Both the position numbers and the translations under genes were made by a program. 23,982 nt of DNA from an uncultured Collinsella sp. (GTDB lineage Bacteria; Actinomycetota; Coriobacteriia; Coriobacteriales; Coriobacteriaceae), in the NCBI GenBank assembly GCA_902467875.1, contig CABQWP010000030.1, positions 1 to 23,982 of the forward strand. Reading direction: 5' to 3'. Below, in pieces: positions 15,202 to 21,541 of the stretch. Below the pieces are notes generated by a model. The model saw only the letters and a program-made list of their open reading frames with translations. It was not told the origin of the DNA and made no database searches. Within the stretch, counting starts at the first letter, position 1, and each line of letters starts with the position of its first letter.

Positions 15202-15256
15202 TCTCAATCTATAACACCTAGTCGAGTTTTCGGGTCCCACCTGTTACAGATTTAGA
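15202..15256. repeat. 55-bp palindromic repeat, copy F
   Basis: The arms TCTCAATCTATAACA and TGTTACAGATTTAGA have a point change in the left TGTAACA box; the centre is a type 1 variant. It is 81 bases after copy E and ends 18 bases before the regulator stop codon at 15275. Confidence 0.86.
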
Positions 15257-15274
15257 CGAGCAGGCCGAGCACGT

Positions 15275-16285
15275 CTACGCCCGCAGGTCCTTTACGCTGG
15301 AACGCTCGACCAGCACACCCGAGACAAGCGTACGGCTTCTGGAGCTCGGGGCTTCCAGACCTGCGACGACCTCATTGAGCGCACGGATGCCCAGCTCGCG
15401 GTGACGAAACTTCACCGACGTCAGAATCGAGTTGGGAATCGTCTTATAAAGCTCATCGTCGAAGCCGATCACGGACACGTCGTCGGGCACACTGTGCCCT
15501 TTGTCTCGTAGAGCCATCATCACGCCGTTTGCCATGCAGTCGTTAGCAGCGAGGACCGCCGTGCAATCGGGTTTATCGGCAAGCACAAGGCCCGCGGCAT
15601 AACCACTATCCGCATTCCAATCGCCTTGCAGAGGCTCGGGCGGCTCAATGCCACGCGCCTCGAGTGCCACTCGCCAACCTTTCATACGGCACTGGCTCGA
15701 CAGTGACTCTTTTTTACCAGAAACGAAGTACACACTCTTGTGCCCGTGATTCAAGAAGTACTCGCACGCCATGCGCGCGCCGCCCTCTTGGTCGTCACTG
15801 ACGGTGGAGCAGGTAGGATGCTCCATCGGCGTAATAATCACCGTCTTGAGGTCCTTCGGTGCCTCAAAGGCATCAAAGTCATCGACCATCTGACGCAGGT
15901 TGAAAATCATGCCGTCGACGGGAAGCTGCGACATTCTGTGCGCCGCATCGGCAAGGGTCATCTTCTCCCCCGCCCGCTTCTTAATCATCGTGAGCGCAAA
16001 GCCGCGTTCTTCGGCGGCATCGGCGATACCGTCAATCATGTCCACGGCGCCGCCCGACAAGTGGAACATCACCACGCCGATGCACCCGTAACGGCCCAAC
16101 TTGAGCGAACGCGCGGCAAAGTTGGTTCGAAACCCGAGCGCCTCCATTGCGGAATGGACTTTATCGCGCGTCGACTCGCGCACGCTATCGGGCTCGTTGA
16201 TCACGCGCGACACCGTCTTGAGAGAAACGCCCGCGGCAATCGCCACATCGTTCATCGAGACGTTTTTCTTGTCCATCGTTGCCAC
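15275..16285 (-). CDS. LacI-family transcriptional regulator, cassette 3
   Basis: A LacI/GalR-type repressor of 336 residues from a GTG at 16285, favoured because GGAG lies five bases upstream; the ATG at 16276 (MDKKNVSMNDVA) is the alternative, and the ATG at 16363 would add an untypical N-terminal tail. The helix-turn-helix is VSMNDVAIAAGVSLKTVSRVI, with Leu-Lys as the two specificity residues after GVS, unlike Glu-Gln and Arg-Gln in its paralogues. The hinge has TNFAARSL, and the sensor domain has VDGMIFNLRQM, DWNADSGYAAG and AANDCMANG. It is divergent from the cassette 3 operon and probably binds the 22-bp perfect palindrome at 16437. It converges on cassette 2 across four 55-bp repeats. 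Confidence 0.88.
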   Translation of the reverse strand: MATMDKKNVSMNDVAIAAGVSLKTVSRVINEPDSVRESTRDKVHSAMEALGFRTNFAARSLKLGRYGCIGVVMFHLSGGAVDMIDGIADAAEERGFALTMIKKRAGEKMTLADAAHRMSQLPVDGMIFNLRQMVDDFDAFEAPKDLKTVIITPMEHPTCSTVSDDQEGGARMACEYFLNHGHKSVYFVSGKKESLSSQCRMKGWRVALEARGIEPPEPLQGDWNADSGYAAGLVLADKPDCTAVLAANDCMANGVMMALRDKGHSVPDDVSVIGFDDELYKTIPNSILTSVKFRHRELGIRALNEVVAGLEAPSSRSRTLVSGVLVERSSVKDLRA

Positions 16286-16414
16286 TGCTTCTCCACTCGG
16301 TTCTCTATCGCTTGTTTTTTGCGTTCTAGCATACACTACCTGCCTGACTGATAAATCAACCATTCACCGGACAATATCGACCGCTCGCCCGTATATCCTT
16401 GTTGCTCTTCCAAA

Positions 16415-16458
16415 AATGTCTTACGTTGTCATTAACGAAATGACAACGTTGTCATTTC
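16415..16458. promoter_or_regulatory. Cassette 3 LacI operator pair
   Basis: A perfect 22-bp palindrome at 16437-16458 has the core AAATGACAACGTTGTCATTT (16438-16457) and the same ATG...ACGT...CAT plan as the other cassettes. An ACGTTGTCATT half-site (16423-16433) lies 23 bases upstream centre to centre, echoing the tandem spacing in cassette 2; its left half is degenerate. The palindrome is 103 bases before the permease start. The repressor assignment follows from adjacency to the lacI-type gene. Confidence 0.72.
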
Positions 16459-16560
16459 GCAATGCCTTCCTTGAGCAGGAAGGCTTCCGGGCAGTCCTGA
16501 CCATCCATCGACGACCAGTTCCATCCACATGCATCGCGCATCAAGTAGCAAAGGAGCTCT

Positions 16561-18339
16561 ATGGACGCCATCGTAAAGATGCTCGAGAAGCATCAACCGT
16601 TCTTTGAGAAGATCTCGAGGAACGTCTACCTCCAGGCCATCAAGGACGGATTCCTTGGGTGCATGCCCATCGTCCTTACCTCTTCGATCTTTCTGCTGAT
16701 CGCCACGCTTCCCGGCGTAGTTGGCATTACGCTGCCCCAGCCGCTCATCGACTGGTGCAACAAGCTGTATAACTTCACCATGGGCGTCATGGGCATCATG
16801 GTTGCCGGCACCACCGCCAAGAACTTTACGGCTTCCATGAACCGTCGCATGCCCGCCGGCAAAGTGCTCAACGACGGTTCCACCATGGTGGCCGCCCAGT
16901 GCAGCATGCTGCTGCTCGCAGTCACGCAGTTCACCACCAAGCTCAACGGCTCCGAACTTTCGGTCTTCGACTGCACCAGCATGGGCACGCGCGGTCTGTT
17001 CTCGGCCTATATCGCCGCGTTCATTACCGTGTGGGTCTACAAATTCTGTGTCTCGCGCGATCTGACCATTAAGCTGCCCAAGGAGGTCCCGGGCGCCATC
17101 GCTCAGAACTTCCGCGACATCATCCCCTTTGGCGGCGCCGTCATCATCTGCGGCATCATCGATGTCATCGTGCGCAACCTCATGGGCGTTCCGTTCTCCG
17201 AGCTGCTTATCAAACTGCTCTCCCCGCTCTTCACTGCGGCAGAGACCTACCCCGGACTTGTCCTTATCCAGGCAGCCACCGCGTTCTTCTGGTTCATCGG
17301 CGTCCACGGTCCTTCGATTGTCCAGCCGGGCATCGACCCCATCCGTCTTGCCAACCAAGCCGAGAACCTGCAGGTTCTGCTGGCCGGTGGTCACCCCGCC
17401 CACTCCCTCACCTTTAACATGTCGCTCGTGGGTGAGTTCGGCGGCACCGGCGCCACGTTCATCGTGCCGCTTCTGCTGATTCTCTTTATGAAGTCCAAGC
17501 AGCTCAAAGCCGTCGGTAAAGCCTCGATTGTTCCTGTTGCCTTCGCCGTCAACGAACCGCTGCTCTTTGGCGCGCCGATGATCCTTAACCCCTACATGCT
17601 CATCCCCTTTGTTGCCGCCGGCTGCGTCAATGTGAGTATTGCCAAGTTCTTTATCGACAATGTGGGCATGAACGGCTTCTCCTTCGTGGTGCCTTGGGCT
17701 ACCCCTGCCCCCATCGGCATCTTCATCACCACGAACTTCCAGCTTATTGCCCTGGTATTTGTCGCGATCATCATCTTGCTGGACGCCATCATCTACCTGC
17801 CGTTCTTGAAGGCATACGATAAGCTGCTCTGCGACCAGGAGGCCGAGCGCGCCGCCGAGCTGGGTCTCGAGTCCGATGGCGCTGCTTCCATCGCCGCCAA
17901 CGCCTCTGCGCCCGCTGTCGAGCAGGCTACCGCTTCCGTCGAGCCGTCCGCCGCTGCCGCCGACAGCAAGCCTGTCGCCGATCAGCCCGAGCCCGCCGCC
18001 GACGCATCCGCCAAGAAGGATGTCGACGGCCTGAAGGTCCTCGTCCTGTGCGCCGGCGCCGGCACCTCTGCCATGCTCGCCAACGCCATCAAGGAAGGTG
18101 CCGCACAGACCGGAGAGAACATCGCTTCCTCCGCAGGCGCCTATGGCCAGCACACTGCCATCATGGATCAGTACGACGTCATCGTGCTCGCCCCGCAGGT
18201 TCGTAGCTATTACAACGACATGAAGGCCGACACCGATCGTCTGGGCATTAAGCTGCTCGCTCCCCGCGGTAAGGAATATATCGACCTTACCCGCGACCCC
18301 GCTGGCGCCATCAAGTGGCTCCGCGAGAACCTCGACTAG
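16561..18339 (+). CDS. PTS lactose-family EIICB permease, cassette 3
   Basis: A 592-residue LacE-type permease. The EIIC domain (about 1-420) carries FIGVHGPSIVQP with His249 and FAVNEPLLFGAP with Glu332; an Ala/Ser/Pro-rich linker (about 428-488) joins it to EIIB with VLVLCAGAGTSAMLANAI (phosphocysteine Cys497) and YGQHTAIMDQYDVIVLAPQV. No EIIA domain is present. AAAGGAG lies five bases before the ATG. Compared with cassette 1, the N-terminal half (NVYLQAIKDGF, NFTMGVMGIMVAGTTAK, RRMPAGK) is closer to cassette 2, suggesting that cassettes 2 and 3 share the more recent permease ancestor. The hydrolase gene follows after 75 bases. Substrate is inferred to be a beta-galactoside from its GH1 partner. 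Confidence 0.92.
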   Translation: MDAIVKMLEKHQPFFEKISRNVYLQAIKDGFLGCMPIVLTSSIFLLIATLPGVVGITLPQPLIDWCNKLYNFTMGVMGIMVAGTTAKNFTASMNRRMPAGKVLNDGSTMVAAQCSMLLLAVTQFTTKLNGSELSVFDCTSMGTRGLFSAYIAAFITVWVYKFCVSRDLTIKLPKEVPGAIAQNFRDIIPFGGAVIICGIIDVIVRNLMGVPFSELLIKLLSPLFTAAETYPGLVLIQAATAFFWFIGVHGPSIVQPGIDPIRLANQAENLQVLLAGGHPAHSLTFNMSLVGEFGGTGATFIVPLLLILFMKSKQLKAVGKASIVPVAFAVNEPLLFGAPMILNPYMLIPFVAAGCVNVSIAKFFIDNVGMNGFSFVVPWATPAPIGIFITTNFQLIALVFVAIIILLDAIIYLPFLKAYDKLLCDQEAERAAELGLESDGAASIAANASAPAVEQATASVEPSAAAADSKPVADQPEPAADASAKKDVDGLKVLVLCAGAGTSAMLANAIKEGAAQTGENIASSAGAYGQHTAIMDQYDVIVLAPQVRSYYNDMKADTDRLGIKLLAPRGKEYIDLTRDPAGAIKWLRENLD

Positions 18340-18353
18340 TTCCTCCCTCTGTT

Positions 18354-18380
18354 GGTGCCCGGAGCCCCAGTTCGGGCACC
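18354..18380 (+). other. Intercistronic hairpin, cassette 3
   Basis: GGTGCCCG (18354-18361) pairs with CGGGCACC (18373-18380) between the permease and the hydrolase, again without a U-tract. It is in the same place as the hairpins of cassettes 1 and 2 but has a different sequence. Confidence 0.6.
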
Positions 18381-18414
18381 TCTCCCTATTCGTATCCCAC
18401 AGAAAGGATGACTC

Positions 18415-19836
18415 ATGACCAACCCCATGCAGTTCCCCGACGGCTTTGTGTTTGGCGGCGCCACCGCCGCTTACCAGGTTGAGGGCGAGACCCGCACGCA
18501 CGGCAAGGGCAAAGTGCCCTGGGACGATTTCCTGGCTGCTCAGGGTCGCTTCTCCCCCGATCCTGCAAGCGACTTCTACAACAAATATCCGGTCGATATC
18601 GACTTGTGCCAGCGCTTTGGCATTAACGGCATTCGCGTCTCCATCGCTTGGAGCCGTATCTTCCCCAACGGCACCGGCGAGATTAACCCCGAGGGCGTCG
18701 CTTTCTATCACGAGCTTTTCGCCACCTGCAACAAAGCTGGCGTTATCCCCTATGTCACGCTCGATCACTTTGATACGCCCGAGGCATTCTACCAGGACGA
18801 CGGCGAGGGATTCCTGACGCGCACGACGATCGATGCCTTTGTCGAGTACGCCAAGTTCTGCTTTGCCGAGTTCACCGAGGTCAAGCACTGGTTCACGTTT
18901 AACGAGATTCCCGCAACCGCCGAGGGCAGCTTTATCGTCGGCAACTGGCCGCACGGCGAGAAGTACCGCCTGGACAAGGCCTTCCAGCTCATGCACAACA
19001 TGATGGTGGCCCACGCCAAGGCTGTCGTCGCCTTCCATGAGGGCGGCTTTGAGGGCGAGATCGGCATTGTCCAGAACCTGGAGCCCAAGTATCCCCTCGA
19101 CCCCAACAGCGCTACCGACTGCGAGGCCGCCCGCATGGCCGACGTCATCAACAACCGCTGGGTACTCGACGCCACCTTCCGCGGCCACTATGCAGCCGAC
19201 ACCATGGAGGCCGCGACCAAGCTGGCCCATATCGCCGGCGGCGAGCTCGACGTCCGCGACGAGGACATCGCCGCGCTGACCGCCGCGCTCCCCTACAACG
19301 ATTGCCTGGGCGTCAACACCTACAAGTGCCAGTTCCTGCGTGCCGCCGAGGGCGAAAACGACATCAACCACAATGGCACCGGCGACAAGGGCTCCTCGCG
19401 CTGGTTCCTCAAGGGCGTGGGCGAGTCATGCGTGCGCGAAGGCGTACCCACCACCGATTGGGACTGGATCATCTATCCCGAGGGCCTCTACGACCTGCTG
19501 CTCCGCATTAAGAACGATTACCCCAACTACAAGAAGATCTACATCACCGAGAACGGCATGGGCTATAAGGACGACTTCGAGGACGGCTTTATCGACGACG
19601 CCCCTCGCATCGACTACATGCGCCAGCATCTCGCGTGGATCCTCAAGGCAATCGACGGCGGCGTGAACGTCGACGGCTACTTTGTGTGGTCGCTGCAGGA
19701 TCAGTTCTCCTGGACCAACGGCTATAACAAACGTTACGGCCTGTTCTACATCGACTTTGAGACCCAGAAGCGCTATCCCAAGGCGAGCGCGTACTGGTAC
19801 AAGAACGTCGCGGAGACCGGCCTGCTTATGGCCTAA
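18415..19836 (+). CDS. lacG: 6-phospho-beta-galactosidase (GH1), cassette 3
   Basis: A 473-residue GH1 enzyme that, of the three paralogues, looks closest to lactococcal LacG, from recall: GGATAAYQVEG (14-24), TFNEI with acid/base Glu164, MHNMMVAHAKAV, LDATFRGHYAADTMEA, and ITENG with nucleophile Glu379. DQFSWTNGYNKRYG holds the 6-phosphogalactoside determinants Ser432, Trp433, Lys439 and Tyr441. It would release galactose-6-phosphate, the LacAB substrate. AGAAAGGA precedes the ATG. Compared with cassette 1 it lacks the N-terminal extension and has DHFDTP where the others have HHFD(T/S)P, at a position that is variable in GH1. A terminator follows at 19859. Confidence 0.92.
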   Translation: MTNPMQFPDGFVFGGATAAYQVEGETRTHGKGKVPWDDFLAAQGRFSPDPASDFYNKYPVDIDLCQRFGINGIRVSIAWSRIFPNGTGEINPEGVAFYHELFATCNKAGVIPYVTLDHFDTPEAFYQDDGEGFLTRTTIDAFVEYAKFCFAEFTEVKHWFTFNEIPATAEGSFIVGNWPHGEKYRLDKAFQLMHNMMVAHAKAVVAFHEGGFEGEIGIVQNLEPKYPLDPNSATDCEAARMADVINNRWVLDATFRGHYAADTMEAATKLAHIAGGELDVRDEDIAALTAALPYNDCLGVNTYKCQFLRAAEGENDINHNGTGDKGSSRWFLKGVGESCVREGVPTTDWDWIIYPEGLYDLLLRIKNDYPNYKKIYITENGMGYKDDFEDGFIDDAPRIDYMRQHLAWILKAIDGGVNVDGYFVWSLQDQFSWTNGYNKRYGLFYIDFETQKRYPKASAYWYKNVAETGLLMA

Positions 19837-19858
19837 CTTTTGCCGCATACCCCCTGTC

Positions 19859-19904
19859 GGCCGCATGCGAATCCCTCCACGGGTTCGCATGCGGCCTTTT
19901 TTTT
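19859..19904 (+). terminator. Intrinsic terminator of cassette 3
   Basis: A long GC-rich stem (GGCCGCATGCGAA near 19859 with TTCGCATGCGGCC up to 19896) is followed by eight Ts. It lies 22 bases after the hydrolase stop. Confidence 0.93.
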
Positions 19905-19928
19905 GGCTCGGTCCGAACAGGCCGTTTG

Positions 19929-19983
19929 TCTCGATCTGTAACATCTAGCCGAGTTTTTTGGTCCCAGCTGTTACAGATCGAGA
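19929..19983. repeat. 55-bp palindromic repeat, copy G
   Basis: The arms TCTCGATCTGTAACA and TGTTACAGATCGAGA pair perfectly; the type 1 centre differs from that of copy A by one base. The flanking GTTTG/CAAAC extends the pairing to about 19924-19988. Confidence 0.92.
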
Positions 19984-20008
19984 CAAACAGAACGCCCGAG
20001 CAGAAATA

Positions 20009-20063
20009 TCTCAATCTGTAACACGTAGCCCACTTTCGACCGTCTACCTGTTACAGATCGAGA
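20009..20063. repeat. 55-bp palindromic repeat, copy H
   Basis: The arms TCTCAATCTGTAACA and TGTTACAGATCGAGA surround a type 2 centre with perfect inner GTAG/CTAC pairing, 80 bases after copy G. This pair is between a plus-strand terminator and the plus-strand Fic gene, so convergence of transcripts is not required for its presence. Confidence 0.9.
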
Positions 20064-20118
20064 CAATAAGATAGTCAAATCCGAACTTTCCAAGCAGTTA
20101 TGAGGCATGGTTTCTAGT

Positions 20119-20193
20119 TTTCGGTATCACGAACATACTTTCGGTATCATTTAATGGTATTATGATATCGAAAGTATGTTCGTGATACCGAAA
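20119..20193. promoter_or_regulatory. 32-bp inverted repeat containing the Fic gene promoter
   Basis: The arms at 20119-20150 and 20162-20193 match at 31 of 32 positions around an 11-base centre. Each arm itself holds two copies of a TTTCGGTATCA-like unit (four half-sites in all). A TATTAT or TATGAT -10-like element sits at the centre (20158-20166) and the ribosome site AAAGGAG (20191-20197) overlaps the right end. The arrangement suggests tight repression, plausibly by the winged-helix domain of the Fic protein itself. Confidence 0.75.
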
Positions 20194-20201
20194 GGAGCCG
20201 C

Positions 20202-21434
20202 ATGCGCCAGTTCGATTACACCACAGTCCCAGCGGAACTCGAAGCAACTCCAATCACCAACCTCCTCCTCTCGATACGCGAGCATAAAGGCCGTCAGCTT
20301 GCTCTGAGTCAAGTCAAACCCGAGCTTCTATCGTCCCTAATGGAGGAGGCTAAGATCCAAAGCACCCGATCCTCCAACGGACTTGAAGGAATTTTTACCA
20401 CCCAAAAAAGACTCAAAGCGATCATGGCGTATTCCGCCAAGCCAAGCTCCCGCGCAGAGGAAGAAATCGCTGGATACCGAGATGTGCTGTCGCTTATTCA
20501 CGAGCAACACGATTCCATTCCCGTAACGCCATCGGTCATTCTGCAGTTGCATCGTGACCTCATGGCGCACACGGCAATCTCGTATGGAGGCCATTGGAAA
20601 GATGGCGATAACGAAATCGTCTCCATTGACGATCAAGGTAATCGATTTGTGCGCTTTAGGCCCCCTTCGGCTCTAGCAACCCCGGGACTTATTAAAGAAG
20701 CCTGCCAGTCCCTCAACGATGCTTTATCTCGCCAAGTTTGCGATCCCCTCCTTATATCGCTCCGCTTTATCTTCGATTTTGTCAGCATTCATCCCTTCAA
20801 CGATGGCAATGGCAGGATGAGCCGGCTCCTTACAACGCTGCTGCTCGAAAAGACTGGATACGACGTTGCGCGTTACATCAGCATCGAACGACTTATTGAA
20901 GACAACAAAGCGCTTTACTACAACGCCCTCGCTGCAAGCTCCACTGGATGGAATGAAAATCAAAACACCGAAGTACCCTTTATCCGTTTCATGCTCGGAA
21001 CAACCCTGGCCGCCTACCGACAGCTCGAGCAGCGTACCTTAATTGAATCAAGCACTCGTCCCATGTCGAAGCAAGCGCGCATCGCTGTTCTATTTCAACA
21101 GAGACCCGGCGTCATTAAGAAATCCGACATCCGGTCCAACTGCCCTGATATCAGCGAGGTAACCGTTAAACGAACCCTCGGTCAGCTTGTTAGTTGCAGC
21201 GCAATCGAAAAAACAGGAGCGGGTCGTTCGACGGGCTACATACTCAAAGACGTCCATGCTCTAGAACTATTCTTGCAATCCACAATACCCGATAGCGAGG
21301 CCGCAATAACAAAAGAGGCTCCAAAGGATAAGCTCCTTGAACGTATAAACCACGCCGAGGATGAAAGCAGAGAGGAGCTCTATGAAGACTACGATTCATT
21401 CTCAAGGGACATAAAGACGAAATACGGAGTCTAG
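20202..21434 (+). CDS. Fic-domain protein (class II, with C-terminal winged helix)
   Basis: A 410-residue Fic-family enzyme, expected to transfer AMP (or a similar nucleotide moiety) from a nucleotide to a hydroxyl on a target protein. The active-site loop HPFNDGNGRMSR (197-208) has the catalytic His197 and the ATP-binding Asp/Gly/Asn/Arg residues. Upstream is SSNGLEGI (57-64), which matches the class II inhibitory motif S/T-xxx-E-G/N, with Glu62 expected to block the ATP gamma-phosphate, so no separate antitoxin is needed. Residues about 290-348 look like a winged helix (DISEVTVKRTLGQLVSCSAIEK), suited to autoregulation at the inverted repeat upstream; the C-terminal tail is highly charged. 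AAAGGAG lies before the ATG. Base composition is lower in GC than its neighbours, and AGA/AGG arginine codons occur, suggesting acquisition by transfer. The target is unknown. Confidence 0.9.
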   Translation: MRQFDYTTVPAELEATPITNLLLSIREHKGRQLALSQVKPELLSSLMEEAKIQSTRSSNGLEGIFTTQKRLKAIMAYSAKPSSRAEEEIAGYRDVLSLIHEQHDSIPVTPSVILQLHRDLMAHTAISYGGHWKDGDNEIVSIDDQGNRFVRFRPPSALATPGLIKEACQSLNDALSRQVCDPLLISLRFIFDFVSIHPFNDGNGRMSRLLTTLLLEKTGYDVARYISIERLIEDNKALYYNALAASSTGWNENQNTEVPFIRFMLGTTLAAYRQLEQRTLIESSTRPMSKQARIAVLFQQRPGVIKKSDIRSNCPDISEVTVKRTLGQLVSCSAIEKTGAGRSTGYILKDVHALELFLQSTIPDSEAAITKEAPKDKLLERINHAEDESREELYEDYDSFSRDIKTKYGV

Positions 21435-21541
21435 TCATATCCCAGAATAGCCTCATCCTTGTTGCCCAAAATTATTTGCGCGTCAACGTGAAGCGGTAAT
21501 CCCCGCGCCAGCAGGGGCAGAAGTATCGTCTGTAGCATTAG

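Noticed and set aside
14962..15256. The four regularly spaced repeats as a CRISPR array
   Set aside because: The repeated parts are paired 15-base palindrome arms with related, not unique, centres, and the unit is far longer than a CRISPR repeat; no cas gene is present.
16432..19371. A 979-codon open frame on the minus strand opposite cassette 3
   Set aside because: It is antisense to two clear plus-strand genes; its composition (rich in Gly, Val, Asp, Glu, His) is the usual shadow of GC-biased codons, and it has no recognisable domain.
9952..20063. The 55-bp palindromes as integron attC sites
   Set aside because: The arm boxes do not match the attC RYYYAAC/GTTRRRY pattern, no integrase is present, and the copies do not flank single cassette genes in one orientation.
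21470..21541. A possible terminator between the Fic gene and the deoR-type gene (CCCC...GGGG)
   Set aside because: The stem is only about four pairs with no U-tract on either strand.
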